From: Leptospira interrogans serovar Manilae | GTDB lineage: Bacteria; Spirochaetota; Leptospiria; Leptospirales; Leptospiraceae | DNA: 64,000 bases | Direction: 5' to 3' | NCBI GenBank assembly: GCA_945887855.1 | Contig: CAMCZP010000002.1 | Span: 1-64,000, forward strand | Shown: in pieces, positions 56,595-64,000 of the stretch | Layout of the letters: each line of letters opens with the position of its first letter | Numbering within the stretch: position 1 is the first letter of the stretch | Program-made: the position numbers and the translations under genes | Notes under the pieces: model-generated | Databases searched by the model: none | Told to the model about the DNA's origin: nothing | Seen by the model: the letters and a program-made list of their open reading frames with translations, nothing else

Positions 56595-57755
56595 ATGTAC
56601 CAACCTTTTACAGAAGAACAACTCATGATTCGGGATCAGGTTCGAGAATTTACACGCAAGGAAATTACTCCTGTTGCCGGTAAGTACGATGAGCTAAATC
56701 AACACCCCACAGAGCTGATCAGCAGAATGAGAAAAGAGTTAGGAATTAATGGATTAACCTTACCTGAAGATATTGGAGGCATGGGTTATGGGTCGGTAGA
56801 ACAGTGTTTGGTAACAGAAGAAATGAGTCGTGGATGTCTTGCAATCGCCCTCTGTTTTGGTTACACTGGATTGGGTATGCTACCCATCATGAAGGGTGCT
56901 AGTAAAGAACAGCAAAAGAAATGGTTAGAGCCTGTTATCACTGGTGAAATGGGAATTTCTTTTTGTCTTTCAGAGCCAGGTGCAGGATCAGATGTTCCTG
57001 GAATGTCAACTAGGGCTGAAAAAAAAGGTGATAAATACATTATCAATGGTACGAAACAATGGATAACTGGTGCAGGTGATGCAGGTGCATACACAGTATT
57101 TGCCTACACTGAAAAAAGTCGTGGTACTAGAGGTGTTAGTTGTTTTTATGTGCCACGTAATTCTCCAGGGCTTACCGTTGGAAAAAAAGAAGATAAGCTA
57201 GGTATTCGTGCCAGTGGAACCCACCAAGTGATTTTTGAGGATTGTGAAATCTCTGCAGAGAATTTAATAGGAAAAGAAAATTTGGGATTTGTATATGCAT
57301 TGCACACTCTCAATGCTTCTCGTCCCTATGTGGCAGCAATGGGAGTTGGTGTAGCCCAGGCAGCTTTAGACTATTCTGCAAAATATGCAAGGGAGCGGGA
57401 ACAATTTGGATCAAAGATAGGAACATTCCAAGCAGTTCAGCACCTATTAGCTGATATGTCTATCATGGTAGAAACAGGTAGAGAAATCACTATGAGGTCA
57501 GCAAGAATGTCTGATGCAGGAGATCCTAATTTAGCAAAGTACTCTGCAATTGCAAAGGCGTACACATCAGAATGTGCAGTGAAGTGTGCAACAGATGCAG
57601 TTCAAATTTTTGGGGGATATGGCTATACTAAAGAATATCCGGTAGAAAAGCTCATGAGAGATTCTAAAATATTAACAATTTTTGAGGGAACCACCCAGAT
57701 CCAAAAGAATGAAATTGCAGCTTATGTGATCAAAGAAACTGCCCAAAAGAAATAA
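56595..57755 (+). CDS. acyl-CoA dehydrogenase
   Basis: This 386-residue FAD-dependent enzyme catalyses the first step of beta-oxidation or a related amino-acid degradation. Typical stretches are the FCLSEPGAGSDV flavin-binding block, KQWITGAGDAG, RASGTHQVIFEDCEI, REREQFGSKIGTFQAVQ and the C-terminal QIFGGYGYTKEYPVEKLMRD. The catalytic base is Glu364 in IFEGTTQIQ, the usual position in short- to medium-chain enzymes. It is preceded by an AAGGA site and ends at a bidirectional hairpin terminator. Electron-transfer flavoprotein genes are not nearby. Confidence 0.93.
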   Translation: MYQPFTEEQLMIRDQVREFTRKEITPVAGKYDELNQHPTELISRMRKELGINGLTLPEDIGGMGYGSVEQCLVTEEMSRGCLAIALCFGYTGLGMLPIMKGASKEQQKKWLEPVITGEMGISFCLSEPGAGSDVPGMSTRAEKKGDKYIINGTKQWITGAGDAGAYTVFAYTEKSRGTRGVSCFYVPRNSPGLTVGKKEDKLGIRASGTHQVIFEDCEISAENLIGKENLGFVYALHTLNASRPYVAAMGVGVAQAALDYSAKYAREREQFGSKIGTFQAVQHLLADMSIMVETGREITMRSARMSDAGDPNLAKYSAIAKAYTSECAVKCATDAVQIFGGYGYTKEYPVEKLMRDSKILTIFEGTTQIQKNEIAAYVIKETAQKK

Positions 57756-57768
57756 AATACTAACTTCA

Positions 57769-57799
57769 ATCCTAAGGTTGTATTTAACAATCTTAGGAT
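57769..57799. terminator. bidirectional intrinsic terminator
   Basis: A 13-pair hairpin consists of ATCCTAAG/CTTAGGAT, one G-T pair, then TTGT/ACAA, around the 5-base loop ATTTA. It lies between the convergent acyl-CoA dehydrogenase and SH3 lipoprotein genes. A short T-run (ATTTT) follows on the plus strand, and T-rich sequence follows on the minus strand. Confidence 0.75.
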
Positions 57800-57802
57800 A
57801 TT

Positions 57803-58732
57803 TTAAATATCATCCTTAGTTAAAATCCATTTTCCATTTTTATGTTTCAAAATACCTTTTTTTGTTGGCTCTTCAATGTACCCATTTTCATAAAAAAATA
57901 AACTTATATGAGAGTCATCTAGCCATACAGGGTCGGAACCTGTCCACTTTGAAGATTTCAGTGTAAACTCTTCCTTAATCCCTTTACTTGAAATTTTATA
58001 TATTTGTAAGCCATTCTCGCAATAATTAGAATCAGGGCAAAAAAATGCGGCTGCAAGTTTCTTTCCATCTGGAGAAATTTCAGGATAATCTAGGAGTTTG
58101 ATGATCTGTCCTGAAGGAGAATGCACCCCAAGTAAATGACCCCCTTCATATTTTGAGTATTGAATGATATGGATCTGTGGCTCTGACTGGAAATCTATAT
58201 AGTTGTAGTACTCAGAGTTATCTCCCTGGGTTGGTTTGTCTTTGAATTCTATCTTTTTATCCTTTTGAATTATAACACTTAAGACTTCTCCATCTCGAGA
58301 AGCAGGAGCACCATTGAGGAGAATTTTTGTTTCTACAGCTTTAAAACATTCTAGGGAATTTTGAATTCCTTCGCAAATATCCTCTAAATACTCAGGTACA
58401 AACCCATTTGTGGAGCCCGGTGGTTCCAAAGAAAGATCTTCCATATTGATCCATCCTTTTTTTGATTTGTACTCTACAAATTCCCAACCTTCACTTGTTT
58501 TTGTTGTTGGACTAACTTTTAATTTAGATCTAAAGTGCAAACTAGCTAGTACGGGTGAATCTTCAGAGGGATTCTCAAACATTTCCGTACCATCTAGAAT
58601 ATCTACCCAACGAATATCTGATTCTAAATTTTCTACCTGCAAGGGCTCATCAGTAATTGCAGTTTCTTCCCTAAAAAAAGAACAGGAGATATAGATAAGG
58701 AAAAAGAATATTGTAAGATTGCTAGGTTTCAT
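57803..58732 (-). CDS. SH3-domain lipoprotein
   Basis: This 309-residue protein has a signal ending YISC (Cys17), a plausible lipobox. A bacterial SH3-type region spans about residues 41-105 (GTEMFENPSEDSPVLASL..GWEFVEYKSKKGWINMED). A beta-rich C-terminal part follows, with SPDGKKLAAAFF, similar to a PD40/TolB-like blade. Bacterial SH3 domains often bind cell-wall peptides. It is the convergent partner of the acyl-CoA dehydrogenase gene and stands alone in its orientation. Confidence 0.72.
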   Translation of the reverse strand: MKPSNLTIFFFLIYISCSFFREETAITDEPLQVENLESDIRWVDILDGTEMFENPSEDSPVLASLHFRSKLKVSPTTKTSEGWEFVEYKSKKGWINMEDLSLEPPGSTNGFVPEYLEDICEGIQNSLECFKAVETKILLNGAPASRDGEVLSVIIQKDKKIEFKDKPTQGDNSEYYNYIDFQSEPQIHIIQYSKYEGGHLLGVHSPSGQIIKLLDYPEISPDGKKLAAAFFCPDSNYCENGLQIYKISSKGIKEEFTLKSSKWTGSDPVWLDDSHISLFFYENGYIEEPTKKGILKHKNGKWILTKDDI

Positions 58733-59145
58733 AGAAAAGAGTATACTATGATTATCTCCAAATTAGGATAAAAACAAAAGTCATTCCCTTCTTTTCACTA
58801 AATAACAGTGAAATAAGGATGACTTTCTTAAATAAAGGTAGAAGTTTAGATGAGACATGGTTATTTAGTTGGATTGATTAGTTGATATCTTTGTTGGATG
58901 GGGTTTAAAAAGGAATCATAGTTAATCTTCTAGAATAATTGGAGATTTCCAGAGATTTTAAACTGCTGAAAGAATATCTTCACTTGAGTTTCGAGAGGCT
59001 CAAATACTAATAGTGAAGGAAATGTTAGATGGTAATGCCGATCATTAAAATAGATCTTTGCCATAGGATTTTCTTTAGCAAACCAGTCGTGTAAAATTGG
59101 TCAGAGGAATAGAGTGAGATACAGAAAAACTATTGAGTTTCAAAG
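58733..59145. other. 413-bp gap with possible gene remnant
   Basis: This is the longest stretch without a supported gene. It contains a 7-pair inverted repeat TTTCACT/AGTGAAA at 58793-58813, which has no T-run and so is not a clear terminator. On the minus strand an open frame 58930-59064 (44 codons from ATG) encodes a mixed, protein-like sequence, MAKIYFNDRHYHLTFPSL.., closed by stops on both sides and without a good ribosome site. It may be a relic of a lost gene or chance. Confidence 0.4.
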
Positions 59146-59910
59146 ATGAAAAATTATTTTTTAGGTACTTTATTTTTTATAACTACGTTTTTTCTGTTCT
59201 ATTTTTCAGTGATAGACAGACAAAATGAGAAAGTTATTTATCCTTATAAAATGAAACTTTATTTCCCAACCGCAGAGGGTTTGAAAGAGGGAACTGATGT
59301 TTCAGTAAAAGGGATTCCATTTGGCCTAGTTAAAGAAATTCAGGAAGTATATTATAAACATATAATCAATCCACGCTTTACGACACAATCAGAGAAAGCT
59401 ATAGAGTTGACAATTATACTAAAAGAACCAATAACTCTTTGGGATAATTATGAGATAAAATTTAAATCAAAAGCATTATTCTCAGGAAGAATGATAGATA
59501 TTGATCCGGGTAATTATAAAATGGAAGAGAGTTCATTTTTCAGACCAGCGTACCAAGGAGAGGGTGATGATACTACTCCTATGCCCTCTGCCAAATACTA
59601 TGATGAGTTTTTTACTGGTGCCAATAATGTATTGGTTGATAATAAAGCTGATATTCGTAATACAATGAGTAATCTTAAGTCAATAACTGACAAAATGAAA
59701 TCCGGCGAGGGAACCTTTGCTAAATTAAAAAATACTGATGAAGTTTATGTAAGTTTGGATGAAACTATTTTGGATATTGGTATAATTGCAAAAGAAGCAA
59801 GGCGATATTTTGAAATGAATAGAGAAAATGAAACTATACCACTAACAATTACTTTGTACTCTATTTTAAATATACTAAATCTTAATTTAAGTAGTCAGGG
59901 GAAAAATTGA
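59146..59910 (+). CDS. MCE-domain (MlaD-like) lipid-transport protein
   Basis: This 254-residue protein has one N-terminal transmembrane helix (about 5-24) and an MCE domain (about 35-125), with YFPTAEGLKEGTDVSVKGIPFGLVKEI and a later FSGRMIDIDPG. A helical tail follows. MlaD-type proteins shuttle phospholipids between membranes as part of an ABC system. No MlaE or MlaF gene is adjacent, so partners must lie elsewhere. Its stop overlaps the photolyase start as TTGA. Confidence 0.8.
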   Translation: MKNYFLGTLFFITTFFLFYFSVIDRQNEKVIYPYKMKLYFPTAEGLKEGTDVSVKGIPFGLVKEIQEVYYKHIINPRFTTQSEKAIELTIILKEPITLWDNYEIKFKSKALFSGRMIDIDPGNYKMEESSFFRPAYQGEGDDTTPMPSAKYYDEFFTGANNVLVDNKADIRNTMSNLKSITDKMKSGEGTFAKLKNTDEVYVSLDETILDIGIIAKEARRYFEMNRENETIPLTITLYSILNILNLNLSSQGKN

Positions 59911-61412
59911 GACTTTCGACTTTTAATCAGTTTAGGGTTCGAGATGTAAATTCTAAAGAGTTGAATACAAATGGAGAGTATGTTTTGTATTGGATGCAAG
60001 CTTATAGAAGACTGCACTACAACCATGCTTTAGATTATGCGATTAGTTTAGCAGAGGAAGTTGGAAAGCCACTTGTTATATATGAGGCTATACGTATGAA
60101 TTATCCTTGGGCTTCCCCTCGTTTGCATCAGTTTATTTTAGAGGGGATATGTGATAATTCAAGAGAAGCGGAGAAGTTAGGTATTACATATTGGGCTTTT
60201 GTGGAAACCCCTAAGAATAAAGATAAGGAACTTCTATTTAAGTTAAGCGAAATTGCAGTTTCTATAGTAACTGATGATTTTCCTTGTTTTATAATTCCTA
60301 ATCATATCAAAATTGTTTCAGAGCGTAGCAATTATAAAGTTTATGCAGTTGATAGTAACAGTATTTCACCATTATCTAAATATGGAGATACAGCATCTGC
60401 AGCTAGATCAATAAGAACAAGAATACATGGTCTGTTTTCAGAAAGTTATAATAATAGATCTAATTCAATCCCAAAAACCAAAAAACTAATTCCATTTAAA
60501 GGAAAATCTCCATTCCCTTTGTTCTCATGTAAAAATGAGGATATCCAAAAATCTATCGAAGCTATACCCTTTAAAAATGCGATTTTGCCTTCCAAAGGTG
60601 TAAAAGGTGGGAGAAAAGAAGGTCAGAGGATATTAAAAGATTTTATCAAGAAAAAGCTTTCTAGGTATTCAGAAGATAGATCGAACCCAGCCTCACCTGA
60701 TATTTGTGCTACAAGTTCGTTATCCCCCTATTTGCATTTTGGATATATCTCAATTGATGAAATAATTGAAGAAGTGTTAAATTCAGATCCTACTCAGAGT
60801 TGGTCTATCGAAGATCTCAATTTTTCTCAAAAAGGAAAAAGAGAAGGCTTTTTTCATAAAAATGAGTATATAAATTCTTTTTTAGATGAACTACTGACGT
60901 GGCGTGATATTGGATATCTAATGTTTTTTAATAAGCCTGAGTTTAATAAAAATTTAACCATCCTACCAGAATGGATCCAAAAAAATTTAAAAAAACATGG
61001 AGGGGATAAAAGGCAATATATCTACACTAAAGAACAATTTGAAAACTGTAGTACACATGATAAATTATGGAACTCAGCTCAGAAAGAATTAATGATCACT
61101 GGTCGTATACATAATTATATGAGAATGCTTTGGGGTAAAAAAGTAATAGAATGGAGTGAGTCTTATGAGGAAGCTTTCTCTATACTAGAGGAATTTAATA
61201 ATAAATATGCTTATGATGGTCGAAATCCCAATTCATACAGTGGGATTTTATGGTGTTTTGGATTATTTGATAGACCATGGTTTCCTGAGCGTCCTATACT
61301 GGGAAACTTAAGGTATATGTCTTCAGATTCAACTATGCGTAAATTTAAAATGAATGAATATTTGCAATATGTATCATCCCTAGAGGGAAATAAGGAGACA
61401 TTGTTTGACTGA
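59907..61412 (+). CDS. class II-type CPD photolyase
   Basis: This 501-residue FAD-binding photolyase repairs UV-induced cyclobutane pyrimidine dimers in DNA using light. It has an alpha/beta N-terminal domain (about 1-150). The helical FAD-binding domain contains SSLSPYLHFGYIS, ELLTWRDIGY, MITGRIHNYMRMLWGKKVIEWS and NPNSYSGILWCFGLFDRPWFPERP, a pattern closest to class II enzymes. The start is TTG with an AGGGGA site 5 bases upstream. The end overlaps the next gene by 8 bases. Confidence 0.9.
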   Translation: MRLSTFNQFRVRDVNSKELNTNGEYVLYWMQAYRRLHYNHALDYAISLAEEVGKPLVIYEAIRMNYPWASPRLHQFILEGICDNSREAEKLGITYWAFVETPKNKDKELLFKLSEIAVSIVTDDFPCFIIPNHIKIVSERSNYKVYAVDSNSISPLSKYGDTASAARSIRTRIHGLFSESYNNRSNSIPKTKKLIPFKGKSPFPLFSCKNEDIQKSIEAIPFKNAILPSKGVKGGRKEGQRILKDFIKKKLSRYSEDRSNPASPDICATSSLSPYLHFGYISIDEIIEEVLNSDPTQSWSIEDLNFSQKGKREGFFHKNEYINSFLDELLTWRDIGYLMFFNKPEFNKNLTILPEWIQKNLKKHGGDKRQYIYTKEQFENCSTHDKLWNSAQKELMITGRIHNYMRMLWGKKVIEWSESYEEAFSILEEFNNKYAYDGRNPNSYSGILWCFGLFDRPWFPERPILGNLRYMSSDSTMRKFKMNEYLQYVSSLEGNKETLFD

Positions 61413-62415
61413 TAAAATAAAAAAAATTATCGAATTACATTTAAATTATGAAATAGACTTAATTTCATCTGAAAAAATAAAGAGTACTACAAAAAATGAA
61501 ATTATATTATTTTTAGAATGGGCTCATAACAAAAAATTTAGTCTACTCTTTCCAAAAGACAAAACAGAGGCGAGGCTCAAAGATATAATTCAAAACTTTT
61601 CTATTAAGCCAGAAATACTAGAACTCTTACGAAAAAGTATCTCCGCAAATTATAGAATTTTAGAAAAAGAAAATATTAAATTAAATGACCTCTTAGATAA
61701 AGAAGAGTTCCTAAAATCAGCTCGTGATACAATAGGCATGAAAAATGCGAGAGAAAAAATCATAAAGTTTGTAGTTAATTCATCAGCATATTCCAGGATG
61801 ATGTCTTCAATCATTTATGCTTCTATTAAAGATTTCCTCTCTCAAAACCCCCTTACAAAAAATAACCCAATGGCATCTTCTTTTATGAAGATGGGTCAAG
61901 ATTTATTAAACAATCTTCCTGGGATGCAGGGGAATTTTGATGCAACCATTATGGACTTCCTAAGGAATAGCCTTGGAGGTCGGATCCAAGAAAGTGAAAA
62001 ACTTATCAAAGAAGAGCTAGATGCAGGCAAAAATACTGATGAATTATTTTTGGAAATTTGGGAATTTTTAGGTACAATTAGTATTTCCGATATAAAAAAT
62101 CTTGTTCCTGAAATTGAAATGCAAAAATTATTAGAAAGATTACCAGGATTCTGGGAACATGTGAAAGCTTCAGGAGTTGCAGAAAAAATATCTAAACATC
62201 AGGTAGATGAATTTTATATTTATTTAGGTGAGAAAACTATCGGGGAAATTTTAAAAGAAATTAGTCTTACTCAGGAAGATATCGCTTCTGGATTGAGTGA
62301 AAATTTATACTTGTATCTAGAAAATTCAGAGTTTAGGCAATACTATAAATCTCGTATTGAAGATCGACTTAAAAATTTTTATAGTACTGATGAAGTAGTT
62401 AAACTTTTAGGATAG
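61405..62415 (+). CDS. helical hypothetical protein
   Basis: This 336-residue protein is predicted mostly helical, with no signal peptide or clear transmembrane segment. I do not recognise a family. A hydrophobic stretch (about 145-180, FSQN..MASSFMKMGQDLLNNLPGM) may pack against a membrane or partner. The start is TTG with an AGGAG site 8 bases upstream, inside the photolyase 3' end. Coupling to a light-driven repair enzyme is odd and of unknown meaning. Confidence 0.55.
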   Translation: MTDKIKKIIELHLNYEIDLISSEKIKSTTKNEIILFLEWAHNKKFSLLFPKDKTEARLKDIIQNFSIKPEILELLRKSISANYRILEKENIKLNDLLDKEEFLKSARDTIGMKNAREKIIKFVVNSSAYSRMMSSIIYASIKDFLSQNPLTKNNPMASSFMKMGQDLLNNLPGMQGNFDATIMDFLRNSLGGRIQESEKLIKEELDAGKNTDELFLEIWEFLGTISISDIKNLVPEIEMQKLLERLPGFWEHVKASGVAEKISKHQVDEFYIYLGEKTIGEILKEISLTQEDIASGLSENLYLYLENSEFRQYYKSRIEDRLKNFYSTDEVVKLLG

Positions 62416-62464
62416 TAAAGTTAAATTGATTATGATAAAAGGAAAAAAGATTTATTTAAAGGAT

Positions 62465-64000
62465 ATGATCAAAAAGAGATTATATTTTTTAATATCAATT
62501 TTTCTTTTCCTAGAATGTGGTTCACAGGATATAATTGTAAAAGAGCCTGAAACAACTACAGATTCTCAAATAGGGATAAATTTATCACTCCGCACATTAA
62601 AGCTCATAGATAGTAAGAAAAAAGAATTTCAGTGGAGGGCAGAGCTAAAGGAGAGTGAGTATAAAGAGATAAATGATTTAGAAAACTCAAGTGAAGTGAT
62701 TGAAAAAATTTTAAAATCACAAGAACCAAATTTAACACCTAGTTATAAAAATTATCTTTTAGTTCAAAAATTGGCAGGTATTGAATTCACAAATAGAAAG
62801 TTTGGTGAAGCGAGTAAGATTTGGGATAAATATGGGAAATATTTTCCATCTAAAGAAAAAGAGATAAAAGAAATACAAAAAATATTATCTGAATCAGAGG
62901 GTTCTATTTTTGTAACAGACCTAGGTAGAGAAGTTAATGTAGGAAATGCATCACTTCCTGTAATAGAATCAAACGGTTCTAAATTATACTTCACTGGAGT
63001 AGGGTTTCCTGATAGCAAAGGTGGGCAGGATATTTATGAAGTAACTCTTGATGATTCAAATTGGACTTCGAGAAAGGCACTTAATTTGATAAACTCATCT
63101 GGCAATGAATCAGCTTCTTCCATTTCTATCGATGGCACAGAATTACTTATCACAGGGAATTATTCTTCATCTTATGGTAATAGTGATATATTTGCTTCAT
63201 TTCTTACGGATAAGGGATGGACTAATGTAAGACATTATCGTCAACCAATCAACACTGAACATTATGAAGCAGATGGTTTTAAGACTCCGGATGGCAGGGC
63301 TATAATGTATGTGAGTGATCGACCTGAAGGAATATTTGATTATCATAAAAAAGGTGAGTACTACGCAGGATCTTATGAAGGGAATACTGATATTTATATA
63401 TCCTTTAGGCAGGATTCAGGCTCGTATGGGAATCCTATTAACTTGGGCCCTATAATTAATTCCCCAGGATCAGAAAGAGCACCTTTTCTTCATGCAGATG
63501 GTAAGACATTATACTTCAGCACAGATGGTAATGGAGGATTTGGAGAACTAGAATTATATAAGTCAGTAAGGTTAGATGATACTTGGACAAACTGGTCAGT
63601 TCCAATCCATTTAGGGAAATTTGTAAATTCGCCTTTATCTGATTTAGGGTTTCAAATCACTGCATTAGCAGATAAGGGCTTTTTAACATTTGAAACTGCA
63701 AATAACTCTAGCAAATTAGTGATGATAAGTCCTCTTCCAAAAAGGGCTATACCTGAGGAAACTATCAATATACTAAAAGGGGTTGTATTTGATGAGTATG
63801 ACACTCCAATCCAAACTGAAATAGAATGGATCGATTTAATAGATCCAGAAATAATTGGAAAGATTTCGAGTAAACCAATTACAGGTGAATATTATTTTTC
63901 AATCCCTCTAGGTAAAGATTATATAGTTTATCCAAAAAAGAAAAATTATATTATAACTTCTGTAATACCTTCTTTTAAAAAAGATAAAAATTCTATTGAA
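62465..64000 (+). CDS. PD40 beta-propeller lipoprotein (partial, 3' end beyond window)
   Basis: The open frame runs off the end of the window after 512 codons, so the C-terminus is missing. The signal segment ends ..FLECGS, a loose lipobox with Glu before Cys. An ATG at 62432 would add 11 residues; the start at 62465 gives the more typical short signal. A helical region (about 20-120) is followed by PD40/WD40-like blades: SLPVIESNGSKLYFTG, ASSISIDGTELLITG, APFLHADGKTLYFSTDG. Many such proteins end in an OmpA-like domain, which would lie beyond 64000. A role at the cell wall is inferred. Confidence 0.7.
   Translation, partial: MIKKRLYFLISIFLFLECGSQDIIVKEPETTTDSQIGINLSLRTLKLIDSKKKEFQWRAELKESEYKEINDLENSSEVIEKILKSQEPNLTPSYKNYLLVQKLAGIEFTNRKFGEASKIWDKYGKYFPSKEKEIKEIQKILSESEGSIFVTDLGREVNVGNASLPVIESNGSKLYFTGVGFPDSKGGQDIYEVTLDDSNWTSRKALNLINSSGNESASSISIDGTELLITGNYSSSYGNSDIFASFLTDKGWTNVRHYRQPINTEHYEADGFKTPDGRAIMYVSDRPEGIFDYHKKGEYYAGSYEGNTDIYISFRQDSGSYGNPINLGPIINSPGSERAPFLHADGKTLYFSTDGNGGFGELELYKSVRLDDTWTNWSVPIHLGKFVNSPLSDLGFQITALADKGFLTFETANNSSKLVMISPLPKRAIPEETINILKGVVFDEYDTPIQTEIEWIDLIDPEIIGKISSKPITGEYYFSIPLGKDYIVYPKKKNYIITSVIPSFKKDKNSIE

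Noticed and set aside
58793..58813. Inverted repeat TTTCACT/AGTGAAA as a terminator
   Set aside because: No T-run follows and it lies upstream of, not after, the neighbouring genes; an operator or chance is more likely.

Overview
The window is a compact, AT-rich (roughly one third G+C by eye) chromosomal segment whose gene content and order point to a spirochaete of the Leptospirales, probably a Leptospira relative. The reasons are the ispE / tRNA-Gln / UDP-GlcNAc pyrophosphorylase / prs / rplY / pth-like / ftsH block, a Maf-type flagellin glycosyltransferase, a 7TM-SpoIIE phosphatase, lipoproteins with relaxed lipoboxes, and many TTG starts. This placement is an inference; no rRNA is present. 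I see no insertion sequence, prophage, CRISPR array or rRNA operon.

Region 1 (1-13 kb) holds a GT-C membrane glycosyltransferase, an OlsB-like acyltransferase, RppH, SixA, a membrane J-domain protein coupled to the Maf protein, a [2Fe-2S] ferredoxin / membrane protein / metallo-beta-lactamase-fold run, PrmA, a 7TM receptor-SpoIIE-TPR protein, a truncated globin and a transglutaminase-like protein. Region 2 (13-23 kb, minus strand) is a long run of acetoacetyl-CoA synthetase, a GT2 synthase, a small Cys-rich protein, an RnfC-like and an RnfD-like protein, a PtsN-like EIIA, two oligopeptide-type ABC permeases and a PEGA protein. The RnfD-like gene contains a tract of nine G, a candidate contingency locus.

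Region 3 (23-37.5 kb, plus strand) holds a lipoprotein, ComF, an SPNxDG-repeat/OmpA-like protein, a WYL regulator, ispE, tRNA-Gln, a monofunctional UDP-GlcNAc pyrophosphorylase, prs, rplY, a Pth homologue lacking most catalytic residues, ftsH, an unknown protein, recQ and a divergent kinase-fold protein. Region 4 (37.5-51.4 kb) holds lnt, gpmI, mnmH, a repeat lipoprotein, cmk, rpsA, a TPR membrane protein, short-form hisG, thrS, infC-rpmI-rplT and a ZapB-like/ZapA cell-division pair.

Region 5 (51.6-56.5 kb) is a three-gene type I secretion-like operon (ABC protein, HlyD-type adaptor, TolC-type channel) in which every ATPase motif of the ABC protein is lost. Region 6 (56.6-64 kb) holds an acyl-CoA dehydrogenase with a clear bidirectional terminator, an SH3 lipoprotein, a 413-bp gap, an MCE protein, a class II photolyase, an unknown helical protein and a partial PD40 beta-propeller lipoprotein that runs off the end.

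The strongest leads are the degenerate-ATPase secretion operon, the catalytically stripped Pth homologue, the poly-G tract in the orphan RnfC/RnfD-like pair, and the kinase-like protein coupled to recQ.
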